A stretch of 36,881 nucleotides of DNA from positions 1-36,881 of the forward strand of contig JACRLV010000299.1 in the NCBI GenBank assembly GCA_016235145.1. Reading direction: 5' to 3'. This document shows, in pieces, positions 26,153 through 34,460 of the stretch (positions are counted from its first letter, which is position 1; each line of letters starts with the position of its first letter). A model generated the notes under the pieces. That model had not been told where the DNA came from. It made no database searches and saw only the letters and a list, made by a program, of their open reading frames with translations. Origin of the DNA: Planctomycetota bacterium (lineage in GTDB: Bacteria > Planctomycetota > Phycisphaerae > UBA1845 > Fen-1342). A program made the translations under genes and the position numbers.

Positions 26153-27592
26153 TCAGCGCGCCTGCGCGACCGGCGGATCCCCCAGCAAATGCTGCTTGGC
26201 CAGACCCACGAGGTAGAACGAGCCGGTCACGCAGATCAGGTCTTCACGCGTCACGCAGTGCAGCGCGGTCCTGTAAGCATCCTGTAGCGTCGGCGCGATC
26301 TGGGCCATCTTCTGCGACTTCTCGATGAAGCGGGCCTGAAGCTCGCGCGGGTCGGCGGAACGCGGCGTGCCGTTGTTCGTGAAAATCACCTTGTCCGCCC
26401 CGAGCTGGAGCTGGTTCAGCATGCCGTCGATGTCCTTGTCCGCCGAGCAGCCGAAAATCACGACCATCGAGTCGTAGCTGATGTTCTGGCCGATGGCCCG
26501 CATCAGAGCGGCGATGCTGGCGGCGTTGTGCGCCCCATCGACGAGGATGCGCGGCTGCTCGCGGATCAGCTCGAACCGCCCGGGGATCTTGAGCTTGGTC
26601 AGCCCGTCCACCGCGCGCTGTTCAGGAATCGCGTGGTGCTTTGCACGCAACGCATCGAGCATTCCCAGGGCGAGGCCGCAATTCAGCGCTTGGTGCTCGC
26701 CGAGCAGCGGAACCGCGACATGGTCGAAACGGCTCGCCGGGGTCATCATGCAAATGCGGGCGTGCGGGCCGGTCGCCCGCGACGACTCGAAGCGATAGCT
26801 GAACTCGACGTCTTCGCCGATGAACTTCACTTCGCATCCGACCCGCTTGGCGACGTCCTGCATGACGCGCTTCACGCCCGGCGTCTGCGGCACGCTCAGC
26901 GCGGGAACGCCCGCCTTGAAAATACCCGCCTTTTCCTCGGCGATCGCTTCGAGCGTATGCCCGAGCTGCTGCATGTGGTCATAGCTGATCGCCGTGATGC
27001 CGATCACGTCGGGCTTGATTACGTTGGTCGAATCCAACCGCCCGCCGAGCCCGGTTTCGATCACGGCATACTCGACGCGCTGGTTGGCGAAGTGCAGGAA
27101 CCCGGCCGCCGTCAGCACGTCGAAGTACGTGGGCTTCGACGATTCCATGCGCCGGACGATCGGCGCGATCTTCGCGATCAACCGGGCGAATTCGCCTTCG
27201 GTGACCATGTGGCCGTTGACCTGAATGCGCTCGCGGATATCCACCACGTGGGGCGATGTGTAAAGACCGGTCCTATAACCACAGCCACGCAGCATCGCCG
27301 CGAGCATATGGCAGGTCGAGCCCTTGCCCTTCGTGCCGGCGACGTGCAGGCATTTGAATTTCTTGTGCGGATTCCCGAGAGCGTCAAGGATTCGAGACAT
27401 CCGCGCGAGCTTGAAGTTCGTGGGAGTATACCCCACGCGGAGCATGTTCTCAAAATTGGTTTGGCTGTTCAGGAAGTTTAGGGCGGAACGATAGTTAGAG
27501 ATTCCGCCGGCCGTCCGTTGCCGCCGCGCCGGACGAGCACGCATGGGACGCTTCGCGCGGGACTTTTTCTTGCTGGCAACCGCCTTTCCCAT
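26153..27592 (-). CDS. folC: Bifunctional folylpolyglutamate synthase/dihydrofolate synthase
   Basis: 479 aa Mur-ligase-like enzyme that adds glutamate to dihydropteroate or folates using ATP. The P-loop HVAGTKGKGST is at about residues 83-93, followed by TGLYTSPHVVDIRERIQVNG and YAVIETGLGGRLDSTN, then SYDHMQQLGHTLEAIAEEKAGI, and ILVDGAHNAAS at the start of the C-terminal domain. The order and spacing match FolC. The first 30 residues form a very basic arm (ASKKKSRAKRPMRARPARRQ), not usual for the family; the true start might be the internal ATG at residue 17. The gene is divergent from nfi. Confidence 0.94.
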   Translation of the reverse strand: MGKAVASKKKSRAKRPMRARPARRQRTAGGISNYRSALNFLNSQTNFENMLRVGYTPTNFKLARMSRILDALGNPHKKFKCLHVAGTKGKGSTCHMLAAMLRGCGYRTGLYTSPHVVDIRERIQVNGHMVTEGEFARLIAKIAPIVRRMESSKPTYFDVLTAAGFLHFANQRVEYAVIETGLGGRLDSTNVIKPDVIGITAISYDHMQQLGHTLEAIAEEKAGIFKAGVPALSVPQTPGVKRVMQDVAKRVGCEVKFIGEDVEFSYRFESSRATGPHARICMMTPASRFDHVAVPLLGEHQALNCGLALGMLDALRAKHHAIPEQRAVDGLTKLKIPGRFELIREQPRILVDGAHNAASIAALMRAIGQNISYDSMVVIFGCSADKDIDGMLNQLQLGADKVIFTNNGTPRSADPRELQARFIEKSQKMAQIAPTLQDAYRTALHCVTREDLICVTGSFYLVGLAKQHLLGDPPVAQAR

Positions 27593-27894
27593 GACGACTT
27601 AGGGTATCGCGCCGACGCTTTCTCGTCAAGTTGGCACGCGACTTGCGTCACGATCGCCGCCACCAAAAGCCGGGGCAGCGATGAACATAAACACTTTACA
27701 TATATATAGTTACAATTCATGGAGAGTGCCATCGGTGTCCAGTGGGTAGATTTCGGACAATAGCGGCGTCGCGATTCAGGTAAGCAACAGATACGGGCCG
27801 TCGGAGAGGTTGTGCGAGAGTGCCGGGCTTGCACCGCTGACCAATGCAGCCATAACCTATTGTCATCACAAGAGTTTCAGGAAGGCGAGCAGCG
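27593..27894. promoter_or_regulatory. Divergent folC/nfi intergenic region with AT-rich island
   Basis: About 300 bp with no gene. Positions about 27680-27722 (ACACTTTACATATATATAG and TTACAATTCATG) are markedly AT-rich in a GC-rich window, which suggests a promoter region serving one or both divergent genes. No well-spaced -35/-10 pair could be fixed. The endonuclease V start has AGGAAGG nine bases upstream. Confidence 0.35.
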
Positions 27895-28566
27895 ATGCGT
27901 TTCGACCGGTTGCATTCGTGGCCCAAGACTGCTTCCGCGGCGATCCGCATTCAGGAGCGACTGGCGGGCGACCTGGAATTCTCGCAGATCACTTCCGAGC
28001 CCGAATTGATCGCCGGCGTGGACTGTGCTTTCTCGCGTGACGAATCGAGAACGATCGCCGGGGTGGTGGTCTGGCGGCGGCGCGAGCGTGGAATCTGCGA
28101 GACGCGCGTCGCGCAGGCCCGCTGCACGTTCCCATACATCCCCGGGTTGCTCAGTTTCCGCGAACTCCCCGCCGTCCTCAGCGCGCTCAGCGCTCTGCGA
28201 AACGTGCCGGACGTCGTTCTATGCGACGCGCAGGGGCTGGCCCATCCGCGGGCGATGGGGCTTGCCTGTCATCTCGGGCTGTGGCTCAATCTGCCGACGA
28301 TCGGCTGCGCGAAGTCGCGGCTGTGCGGTGAATTCGACGAGCCGGGGCCGCGGCGCGGCCAATCAAGCCCGCTGCTTCTCAAGGGCCGGCAAGTCGGCGT
28401 TGTGCTGCGGACGCGCGACCGCGTCAAGCCGCTCTTTGTCAGTCCGGGACATCGGTGCGATATTGAATCGGCGACACGGCTTACGTTGGAAGCGGCGGTT
28501 CGCTACCGCCTGCCGGAGCCGACGCGTCTCGCGCACCAGCTCGTGACGCAGGCTCGCAACGAATAA
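27895..28566 (+). CDS. nfi: Endonuclease V (deoxyinosine-specific)
   Basis: 223 aa, normal length. Repairs deaminated adenine by nicking DNA near deoxyinosine. Catalytic and recognition positions are visible and fit the numbering of the Thermotoga enzyme closely: Asp43 in AGVDCAF, Glu90 in FRELP, Asp111 in CDAQGLAHPRAMGLA with His117, and Lys140 in GCAKSRL. The PYIPG loop (80-84) that wedges the strand is present. The GVDCAF Cys replaces the more common Val, a minor change. No sign of damage. It is followed within 31 bp by the zinc-ribbon membrane protein, which seems to have its own promoter. Confidence 0.95.
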   Translation: MRFDRLHSWPKTASAAIRIQERLAGDLEFSQITSEPELIAGVDCAFSRDESRTIAGVVVWRRRERGICETRVAQARCTFPYIPGLLSFRELPAVLSALSALRNVPDVVLCDAQGLAHPRAMGLACHLGLWLNLPTIGCAKSRLCGEFDEPGPRRGQSSPLLLKGRQVGVVLRTRDRVKPLFVSPGHRCDIESATRLTLEAAVRYRLPEPTRLAHQLVTQARNE

Positions 28567-28582
28567 TCCGGAATACGGACGC

Positions 28583-28588
28583 TATACT
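28583..28588 (+). promoter_or_regulatory. TATACT -10 box before 28598 gene
   Basis: TATACT ends 9 bases before the ATG at 28598, with no ribosome site between, so the transcript would be leaderless or nearly so. No clear -35 is seen. The same hexamer precedes the gene at 16508. Confidence 0.4.
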
Positions 28589-28597
28589 TGGACCGCC

Positions 28598-29608
28598 ATG
28601 GCGCAGAAACGCGATCCCGGAGAAGAGAACATCCGTGCGCTGGAGGATCTGCGCCTCGCGGCATCTGGATCTGCCAAGCCCGGCCAGCGCAACCCGCCGC
28701 CTCCGCCGTCGGCAGCGGACAACGCGGCGCTATATCCGGAAGTGCGGCCGGCGCCGGCAGTGCCTTCGAAATCGGATGAGCCGCGGCCCGGCACGCCGCG
28801 GCTCCCGGGTCACGGCCCAACGCCCCAGCCCTCCAGGCGTTCCGACGGACGGCCTGACTACCACTGCCTGCACTGCGGCTACGGCCTTTTTTCCGAGACG
28901 AGCTATCGCTGCTCGGAATGCGGCACGCAATACGACGCAGGATTTCTTTCGGCGTGGTTTGAGGGCTCGGAGGCGACGCGCTTCGCGAACCTGACCTGGA
29001 CCGTGAATATCGCGCTGGTGCTCAAGGCATGGACGCTGGTGGTGGTCGTGACGCTGGCGATGGGCGCCCCGCAAACTTGCTACAACATGCTGGTGATGAT
29101 GGTCGGCGCGGGCTGCGCGATCGCGGCGTGCGCCTGGGCCGGACGAGACCGCATGGACACGGTCTGCGGGTACTACGCGATCGGCGGGATGGCGGCGGGC
29201 GGGCTTCTGGTGTTGGGCATACTTTTCGGCGGCCTGAATGACAAGAGCCGGTTCATGCTGCCGGCCCTGGTTTTCGCGATGGACTCGCTCTGCGGCGCGA
29301 TGCTGCTGCTCTCGATGGTGCATTCGGCCGGCAAGGTGAAACTGCTGGGAGCGCCGCAAATGCGTGCGGTGGCCCTGCCCGTGGCGATCGTCACGCCGCC
29401 CCTGGCGTTCTTACTCTACGCATTTGAATCGAAGTACCGCGCGGCCGTGGCGAGCTCGGGCGGCACGGTTCCGGCGCTTCTCAACTTCTTCAACACGACC
29501 ACGTTGATGGCGGCGGTGAGCGTCGGCGTGTGGGTTTACGCGCGACAATGGCTCGTCGGGTTCAGGCGCCTCGTGTTCTCTCCTGTCGAAGAGGAAGACG
29601 AAACGTAA
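28598..29608 (+). CDS. Zinc-ribbon multi-pass membrane protein, unknown function
   Basis: 336 aa. Residues about 1-85 are Pro-rich and probably disordered. A four-Cys zinc ribbon follows (YHCLHCGYGLFSETSYRCSE then CGTQYD; two CxxC pairs). About six membrane segments occupy residues 130-325. The C-terminus is acidic (SPVEEEDET). Planctomycetes have many such zinc-ribbon-plus-membrane proteins without a known role. Its separate TATACT box suggests transcription apart from nfi. Not assigned further. Confidence 0.75.
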   Translation: MAQKRDPGEENIRALEDLRLAASGSAKPGQRNPPPPPSAADNAALYPEVRPAPAVPSKSDEPRPGTPRLPGHGPTPQPSRRSDGRPDYHCLHCGYGLFSETSYRCSECGTQYDAGFLSAWFEGSEATRFANLTWTVNIALVLKAWTLVVVVTLAMGAPQTCYNMLVMMVGAGCAIAACAWAGRDRMDTVCGYYAIGGMAAGGLLVLGILFGGLNDKSRFMLPALVFAMDSLCGAMLLLSMVHSAGKVKLLGAPQMRAVALPVAIVTPPLAFLLYAFESKYRAAVASSGGTVPALLNFFNTTTLMAAVSVGVWVYARQWLVGFRRLVFSPVEEEDET

Positions 29609-29666
29609 CGCAATGAATGCGGCGGCGCGGTTGTATCGAGATTCGATTTCTGTTTGAATATCAACC

Positions 29667-31127
29667 ATGATCGAAACACCCGCTGCACCAACTGCGTCGC
29701 CATCCGCCGAGCCGACTTGCACGGCGCGTGGCCGGATTCTGGTCGTAGACGACGAGCCGCTGAAGCGCATCACGCTCCAGATCGAGCTGAGCGAACAGGG
29801 ATACGAAGTTTTCGAAGCAGCAGATGCCGTCGCCGGCAAGCGGATCATCGAATCGCAGCCGATCGACGTGGTCGTTTCGGACGTCCGCATGCCCGGGCTC
29901 AGCGGCCTGGATCTGCTCGCATACGTCAAGCTGACGCGGCCCGACGTCGAAGTGATCCTGATGACCGCGTACGCCACCGTGCAGACCGCCGTGCAGGCGA
30001 TTAAGCGCGGCGCGTACGATTACATCACCAAGCCCTTCACCACCGCGGAGCTTTCCGAAAAACTGGCCCAGCTTTTCGCGATCCGCCAGGCAAAGCAGAA
30101 CACCGACAGCGTGCAGAAGTTCGGCCGCCTGATCGCGCGCAGCGCGAACATGCACCGGCTTTTCGACAAGCTGCGGGCCGTCGCCGACACCGATCGCACG
30201 ATCCTGCTGTGCGGAGAAAGCGGAACGTGCAAGGAGTTGTTCGCCGAAGCGATCCATCAGAACAGCCGCCGCGCGGATCATCCGCTGGTGCGTTTCAGTT
30301 GTGCGGCGCTTCAGCCGACCGTGCTTGAAAGCGAATTGTTCGGCCATGAGAAAGGCGCGTTCACCGGCGCAATCCGCCAGAAGCCCGGCCGTTTTGAAAT
30401 GGCTCACAACGGCACGATTCTGCTCGACGAGGTTGACGACATTCCGACCGAGATCCAGGTCAAGCTGCTGCGCGTCGCCGAGCAGCACGAGTTCGAGCGC
30501 GTCGGCGGCGAGAGCCCGGTCAAGGTCGACGTGCGCCTGATCTGCGCCACAAAACGCGACCTGCTCGGCCTGGTCAAGGAAGGCAAGTTCCGCGAAGACC
30601 TCTACTACCGCCTCAACGTGTTCAGCTTGAACATCCCGCCGCTCCGCGAGCGCCGCGAGGACATCCCCGTGCTTGCGCGGCACTTCGCTGATAAGCACTC
30701 TTCCTTGGCGGGCGACAAGCCCGTGGCGATCAACGCGCACGCGATTGACGAACTCATGCGGCACACCTGGCCCGGCAACGTGCGCGAACTCGAGCACGTC
30801 ATCGAACGGGCCTTGGCTTTCTGCGGCGGCGAGGAGATTCGTCCGGAGCACATTCTGCCCCTGGCGCAGGATGCATCGGACCAGGTCGGGGCGGCGACGA
30901 TGGAGCTGGCCGAGGCCGGCAAGCTGGGATTGAACGAAACCGTTTCCGACATCGAACGCCGGATGATTCTGATGGCCCTGCGCCAATGCAACGGAAACCA
31001 GGCGCGGGCCGCGCAGCGTCTTGGCATTCCGCGCACGACGCTTCGCGCCCCTAGCCACGAGCCAGCCCTATTGGCACGCTATTTGCCCGCGTGCATTTCG
31101 TGTCGCTTTGCGCTATTGTATTTGTAA
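29667..31127 (+). CDS. NtrC-family sigma-54-dependent response regulator, with altered P-loop
   Basis: 486 aa. The receiver domain (about 22-135) has the acidic pair in VVDDE (28-30), phosphoacceptor Asp72 in VSDVRMPG, Thr100 and Lys122. The AAA+ domain (about 155-385) has the sigma-54 contact loop GAFTGA (230-235), Walker B ILLDEVDD and the arginine region PPLRERREDIP. The Walker A reads GESGTCKE, with Cys188 (TGC at 30228-30230) where the family has Gly. The C-terminal Fis-type helix-turn-helix begins NGNQARAAQRLGIPRTTLR, but after this the protein runs into unrelated sequence through the following promoter to a stop at 31127. No sensor kinase is nearby. It is placed to activate the downstream korAB, if functional. 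Confidence 0.88.
   Translation: MIETPAAPTASPSAEPTCTARGRILVVDDEPLKRITLQIELSEQGYEVFEAADAVAGKRIIESQPIDVVVSDVRMPGLSGLDLLAYVKLTRPDVEVILMTAYATVQTAVQAIKRGAYDYITKPFTTAELSEKLAQLFAIRQAKQNTDSVQKFGRLIARSANMHRLFDKLRAVADTDRTILLCGESGTCKELFAEAIHQNSRRADHPLVRFSCAALQPTVLESELFGHEKGAFTGAIRQKPGRFEMAHNGTILLDEVDDIPTEIQVKLLRVAEQHEFERVGGESPVKVDVRLICATKRDLLGLVKEGKFREDLYYRLNVFSLNIPPLRERREDIPVLARHFADKHSSLAGDKPVAINAHAIDELMRHTWPGNVRELEHVIERALAFCGGEEIRPEHILPLAQDASDQVGAATMELAEAGKLGLNETVSDIERRMILMALRQCNGNQARAAQRLGIPRTTLRAPSHEPALLARYLPACISCRFALLYL
31072..31086 (+). promoter_or_regulatory. Sigma-54 (RpoN) -24/-12 promoter for korAB
   Basis: TGGCACGCTATTTGC matches the sigma-54 consensus TGGCAC-N5-TTGC exactly, with GG (31073-31074) and GC (31085-31086) ten bases apart. 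Transcription should start near 31098, 66 bp before the korA ATG. It overlaps the end of the upstream sigma-54 activator ORF. This is the only strong match noticed between genes. Confidence 0.8.
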
Positions 31128-31163
31128 CGGGCCAAGTATTCCGATTCATAGGGAGACGGTCGG

Positions 31164-33038
31164 ATGACCACGACTCTCGCCGCTGATTCCATTGACAGTT
31201 CCAAGTCCAGACGGGTTGAGGAGCTGCCTCACGCCGCGGTCCGCTTCGCGGGTGATTCCGGCGACGGTATGCAGCTCGCTGGAACGCAGTTTACGAACAC
31301 CTCTGCGGTGCTTGGCAATGACATTGCGACATTGCCCGACTACCCTGCGGAAATTCGCGCACCTGCCGGGACGCTGGCCGGGGTGTCGGGGTTCCAGATC
31401 AACTTCTCGAACCACAACATCCACACGCCCGGCGACAAAGTCGATGCGCTGATCGCGATGAACCCGGCCGCGATGAAGACCAATCTGAAGGACCTCATCG
31501 ACGGCGGCATCCTGATCGTGAACATCGATGAGTTCACGCCGATCGCGCTTCAAAAAGCGAAGTACGAGGGAGACCCGTTCGAGCTTCCGGAATTTCAGCG
31601 CGTTCGCGTCTACAAAGTGCCGATTAGCAAGCACACTCTCGAGGCTGTCAAAGAGTCCGGCCTTGCGCCGAAGGAAGCCGAGCGCTGCAAGAACATCTAC
31701 GCCCTTGGCATCGTTTTCTGGCTCTACGATCGCCCGCTCGAAACCACGCTGAAGTGGATTCACTCCAAGTTCGGCAGCAAGGCTGGCGTCGCGAAGGCGA
31801 ACGAACTGGCTCTTCGGGCGGGGTACAACTTCGGCGAGACTGCCGAGCTGTTCCCGGTCCGCTACAAGGTCAGAAAGGCATCGCTTCCGCCCGGCCGCTA
31901 TCGAAACGTGACGGGAAACCAGGCCGCGGCGCTCGGGTGCGTCGCAGCCGCGAAGCTGGCGGGCAAGCCGCTCGTTTATTCGTCATATCCAATCACGCCG
32001 GCGAGCGAGATTCTTCAAGAACTTTCCGCACTGAAGGCCTTTAACGTTCGCACATTTCAGGCTGAGGACGAGATCGCCGCAATGTGCAGCACCGTCGGCG
32101 CCGCCTTCACCGGCGCGATCGCCGTCACGGGCACCAGCGGACCAGGCGTGGCTCTCAAGCAGGAGGGCATCGGCCTGGCGGTGATTCTGGAGCTGCCCAG
32201 CCTCATCATCAACGTGCAGCGCGGCGGCCCGTCGACCGGCCTGCCGACCAAGACCGAACAGGCGGACCTGTGGCAGGCCGTGATGGGCCGCAACGGCGAA
32301 TGCCCGATGCCGGTCATCGCGGCCGAATCGCCGGCGGACTGTTTCTGGGCGGTCGTTGACGCCGCCCGCATCGCGGTCAAATACATGACGCCGGTCATGG
32401 TGCTGTCCGACGGTTACGTCGCCAACGGCTCGGAACCGTGGCGAATCCCGACCGAGGCGGAACTGCCTCCGATCGCCAGTCGGCATCCGACCGATCCCGC
32501 TGAATTCCAGCCGTATCTTCGCGATGCACATGGCAGTCGGCCGTGGGCGCTGCCCGGCACGCCGGGATTTCAGCACCGCGTCGGCGGGCTCGAGAAAGAG
32601 CACGTTACCGGCGACATCAGCTACGACCCCGCGAATCACCAGCTCATGGTCGATCTGCGGGCACAGAAAGTCGCCAACGTCGCCAAGGACATTCCGACAC
32701 CGGAAGTGTACGGCGATCCGCAAGGCGAACTCCTGGTCGTGACCTGGGGCGGGACGTTCGGAACCGTGCGGACGGCGGTCGAGCGGGCGCGTGACGAGGG
32801 CAAATCGGTTTCGCACCTGCATCTGCGTTGGGTGAACCCGATGCCGTCGCAGCTTGGCGAGATCCTCGCTCGTTTCCGCACCGTGCTGGTCGCGGAACTG
32901 AACATGGGCCAGCTCGAATTCCTGCTGCGCGCCCAGTACCTGATTGAGCCGCTGGCGCTGCACAAGGTGCAGGGCAAGCCGTTCCAGGTGGCTGAGATCC
33001 AGCAGAAGATTGACGAGATCCTGTCCGGGATGAAATAA
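31164..33038 (+). CDS. korA: 2-oxoglutarate (2-oxoacid):ferredoxin oxidoreductase, alpha subunit
   Basis: 624 aa, the long fused gamma-alpha form. Residues about 25-200 are the gamma-type CoA domain, starting VRFAGDSGDGMQLAGTQFT. From about 245 the alpha domain begins (GNQAAALGCVAAAKLAGKPL, YPITPASEILQEL) with FQAEDEIAAM, TGTSGPGVALKQEGIG and QRGGPSTGLPTKTEQADL. The enzyme converts a 2-oxoacid (probably 2-oxoglutarate) and CoA to acyl-CoA and CO2 with reduced ferredoxin, in reverse in carbon fixation. The start follows AGGGAGA. The sequence looks complete. Its partner korB follows after 66 bp; both lie behind the sigma-54 promoter. Confidence 0.95.
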   Translation: MTTTLAADSIDSSKSRRVEELPHAAVRFAGDSGDGMQLAGTQFTNTSAVLGNDIATLPDYPAEIRAPAGTLAGVSGFQINFSNHNIHTPGDKVDALIAMNPAAMKTNLKDLIDGGILIVNIDEFTPIALQKAKYEGDPFELPEFQRVRVYKVPISKHTLEAVKESGLAPKEAERCKNIYALGIVFWLYDRPLETTLKWIHSKFGSKAGVAKANELALRAGYNFGETAELFPVRYKVRKASLPPGRYRNVTGNQAAALGCVAAAKLAGKPLVYSSYPITPASEILQELSALKAFNVRTFQAEDEIAAMCSTVGAAFTGAIAVTGTSGPGVALKQEGIGLAVILELPSLIINVQRGGPSTGLPTKTEQADLWQAVMGRNGECPMPVIAAESPADCFWAVVDAARIAVKYMTPVMVLSDGYVANGSEPWRIPTEAELPPIASRHPTDPAEFQPYLRDAHGSRPWALPGTPGFQHRVGGLEKEHVTGDISYDPANHQLMVDLRAQKVANVAKDIPTPEVYGDPQGELLVVTWGGTFGTVRTAVERARDEGKSVSHLHLRWVNPMPSQLGEILARFRTVLVAELNMGQLEFLLRAQYLIEPLALHKVQGKPFQVAEIQQKIDEILSGMK

Positions 33039-33104
33039 ACCGTCGCGCGGCGAACGCCCGCGTGACACGCTCGACGAGTAGCGAGAATTGCGAGGTTTTT
33101 TGAG

Positions 33105-34028
33105 ATGTCCACTGCGGAACTCCCGACGCTGAAGCCCAAGGACTACAAGAGCGACCAGGAAGTGCGCTGGTGCCCGGGCTGCGGCGACTATTCGATCCTG
33201 CTTCAGTTGCAGAAGGTCTGCGCCGATCTCCGGCTGAAGAAAGAGAACACCGTCTTCGTGTCGGGCATCGGTTGCTCCAGCCGCTTCCCGTATTACATGG
33301 AGACGTACGCCGTGCACGGAATCCACGGCCGCGCGCCGGCAATTGCGACCCGCCGCAACGTCAACCTCAAGATCATCCTGTTCAACAATCGCATTTACGG
33401 CCTGACCAAGGGCCAGTATTCGCCGACCAGCGAACTCGGCAAGAAGACCAAGAGCTCGCCGATGGGAACCGTCGATTATCCGATGCACCCGCTGTGCATC
33501 GCGATCGGCGCGGAGGCGACGTTTGTCGCGCGAAGCGTCGACGTGGACGTCAAACACCTTCAGGAAACTCTGCGGCGGGCCGCACTGCACCGGGGCACCG
33601 CGTATGTCGAGGTCTACCAGGACTGCAACGTGTTCAACCACGACGCGTTCGCATTCGCGACGGAGCGCAGCGTGCGCGACGACAACCTGCTCTACCTGGA
33701 GCACGGCAAGCCGATGATCTTCGGCAAGGAACGCAACAAGGGCATCCGGCTCAACGGAACCACGCCCGAGGTCGTACAGCTCGGCGCCGGCGTCACCGCC
33801 GACGACCTGCTCATTCACGACGAGAAGGCGCCGGAGCCGACCTTGGCGTACCTGCTCTCGCGGATGCGATACCCGGAATTCCCGGAGCCGGTCGGCGTTT
33901 TCCGCGCAGTTGAGCAGCCGACTTACGACGACATGGTGATGGAGCAGGTTCGGGCGGCGGAGGCCAAGCACGGTCAAGGCGACTTGATGAAGCTCTTCAA
34001 CAGCGGCGAAACCTGGACCGTGAACTAG
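33105..34028 (+). CDS. korB: 2-oxoacid:ferredoxin oxidoreductase beta subunit, lacking the TPP-binding segment
   Basis: 307 aa. The ends match KorB: RWCPGCGDYSILLQL at residues 21-35, GIGCSSRFPYYM (55-65), NNRIYGLTKGQYSPTSE, and FGKERNKGIRL near the end. Between HGRAPAIAT (residues 74-82) and RRNVNLKI the family normally has about 32 residues with the thiamine-diphosphate signature (GDGD...GGNH). Here they are missing without a frameshift, joining at 33350/33351. KorB usually has about 335-345 residues, which fits this gap. The protein as read should not bind cofactor or work with KorA. This is either a true deletion or an assembly collapse. A strong terminator follows. Confidence 0.9.
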   Translation: MSTAELPTLKPKDYKSDQEVRWCPGCGDYSILLQLQKVCADLRLKKENTVFVSGIGCSSRFPYYMETYAVHGIHGRAPAIATRRNVNLKIILFNNRIYGLTKGQYSPTSELGKKTKSSPMGTVDYPMHPLCIAIGAEATFVARSVDVDVKHLQETLRRAALHRGTAYVEVYQDCNVFNHDAFAFATERSVRDDNLLYLEHGKPMIFGKERNKGIRLNGTTPEVVQLGAGVTADDLLIHDEKAPEPTLAYLLSRMRYPEFPEPVGVFRAVEQPTYDDMVMEQVRAAEAKHGQGDLMKLFNSGETWTVN

Positions 34029-34056
34029 CACGGACTGGATTCGATTTTCACATCAG

Positions 34057-34107
34057 ACCTCCGCGTCCGACGGCGAATTTCGCTGGCGGACGCGGAGGTT
34101 GATTTTT
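34057..34107 (+). terminator. Intrinsic terminator after korB
   Basis: Perfect 13-bp stem ACCTCCGCGTCCG / CGGACGCGGAGGT, with a 17-base loop that can itself pair (GCGA/TCGC), followed by tgaTTTTT. It starts 28 bp after the korB stop and ends the korAB unit. Confidence 0.85.
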
Positions 34108-34460
34108 GGTCTCGTCGCCGTTCCGCCATGCCGCGCCCGCGCTGGATTCGCCGTTTCGCAGTCCCCGGGGCGCTACCTGTTCGGTCGATCGTCAGCGGGC
34201 GGTCTGGCCGGTCTTAAAAGGAGGCGGGCGAGTCGAGCATGGGCGTAAGGTGGCGGGACTCGACTCGCCCTTCATCAGGGGAACGGAGGTTTGGAAAGAG
34301 GCTCGCAGGCTCTTGCGGCGACGGTCCGAATCGGACCTCCCCTCGCAAGCACCGTCTTCCATGAACGCCCTACGAGCCTTCGTCCTGGGAGCAGCAGCCG
34401 CTGCAAAGCGGGCATTCCAGCCGTGGCGCGGAAGCAACGCCCGCTCGCGCTAGCTCTGGC
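34108..34460. other. Intergenic region with a long hairpin
   Basis: No gene supported; the 34106-34453 ORF has no recognisable domain and lies in GC-rich noncoding sequence. It holds a 12-bp perfect inverted repeat, GGGCGAGTCGAG at 34226-34237 and CTCGACTCGCCC at 34259-34270, with a 21-base loop, and a smaller hairpin GGTCCG-AAT-CGGACC near 34324. These may be REP-like or terminator elements for the minus-strand nrdR unit. Confidence 0.5.

Noticed and set aside
29661-31058. 465-aa minus-strand ORF opposite the response regulator
   Set aside because: Antisense shadow in GC-rich coding DNA; the plus strand carries clear receiver and AAA+ motifs.
31983-34031. 682-aa minus-strand ORF opposite korA/korB
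   Set aside because: Shadow of korA and korB; no domain, and the plus-strand proteins are clear family members.
34106-34453. 115-aa plus ORF after korB
   Set aside because: Starts in the terminator tail and crosses hairpin repeats; no recognisable protein features.
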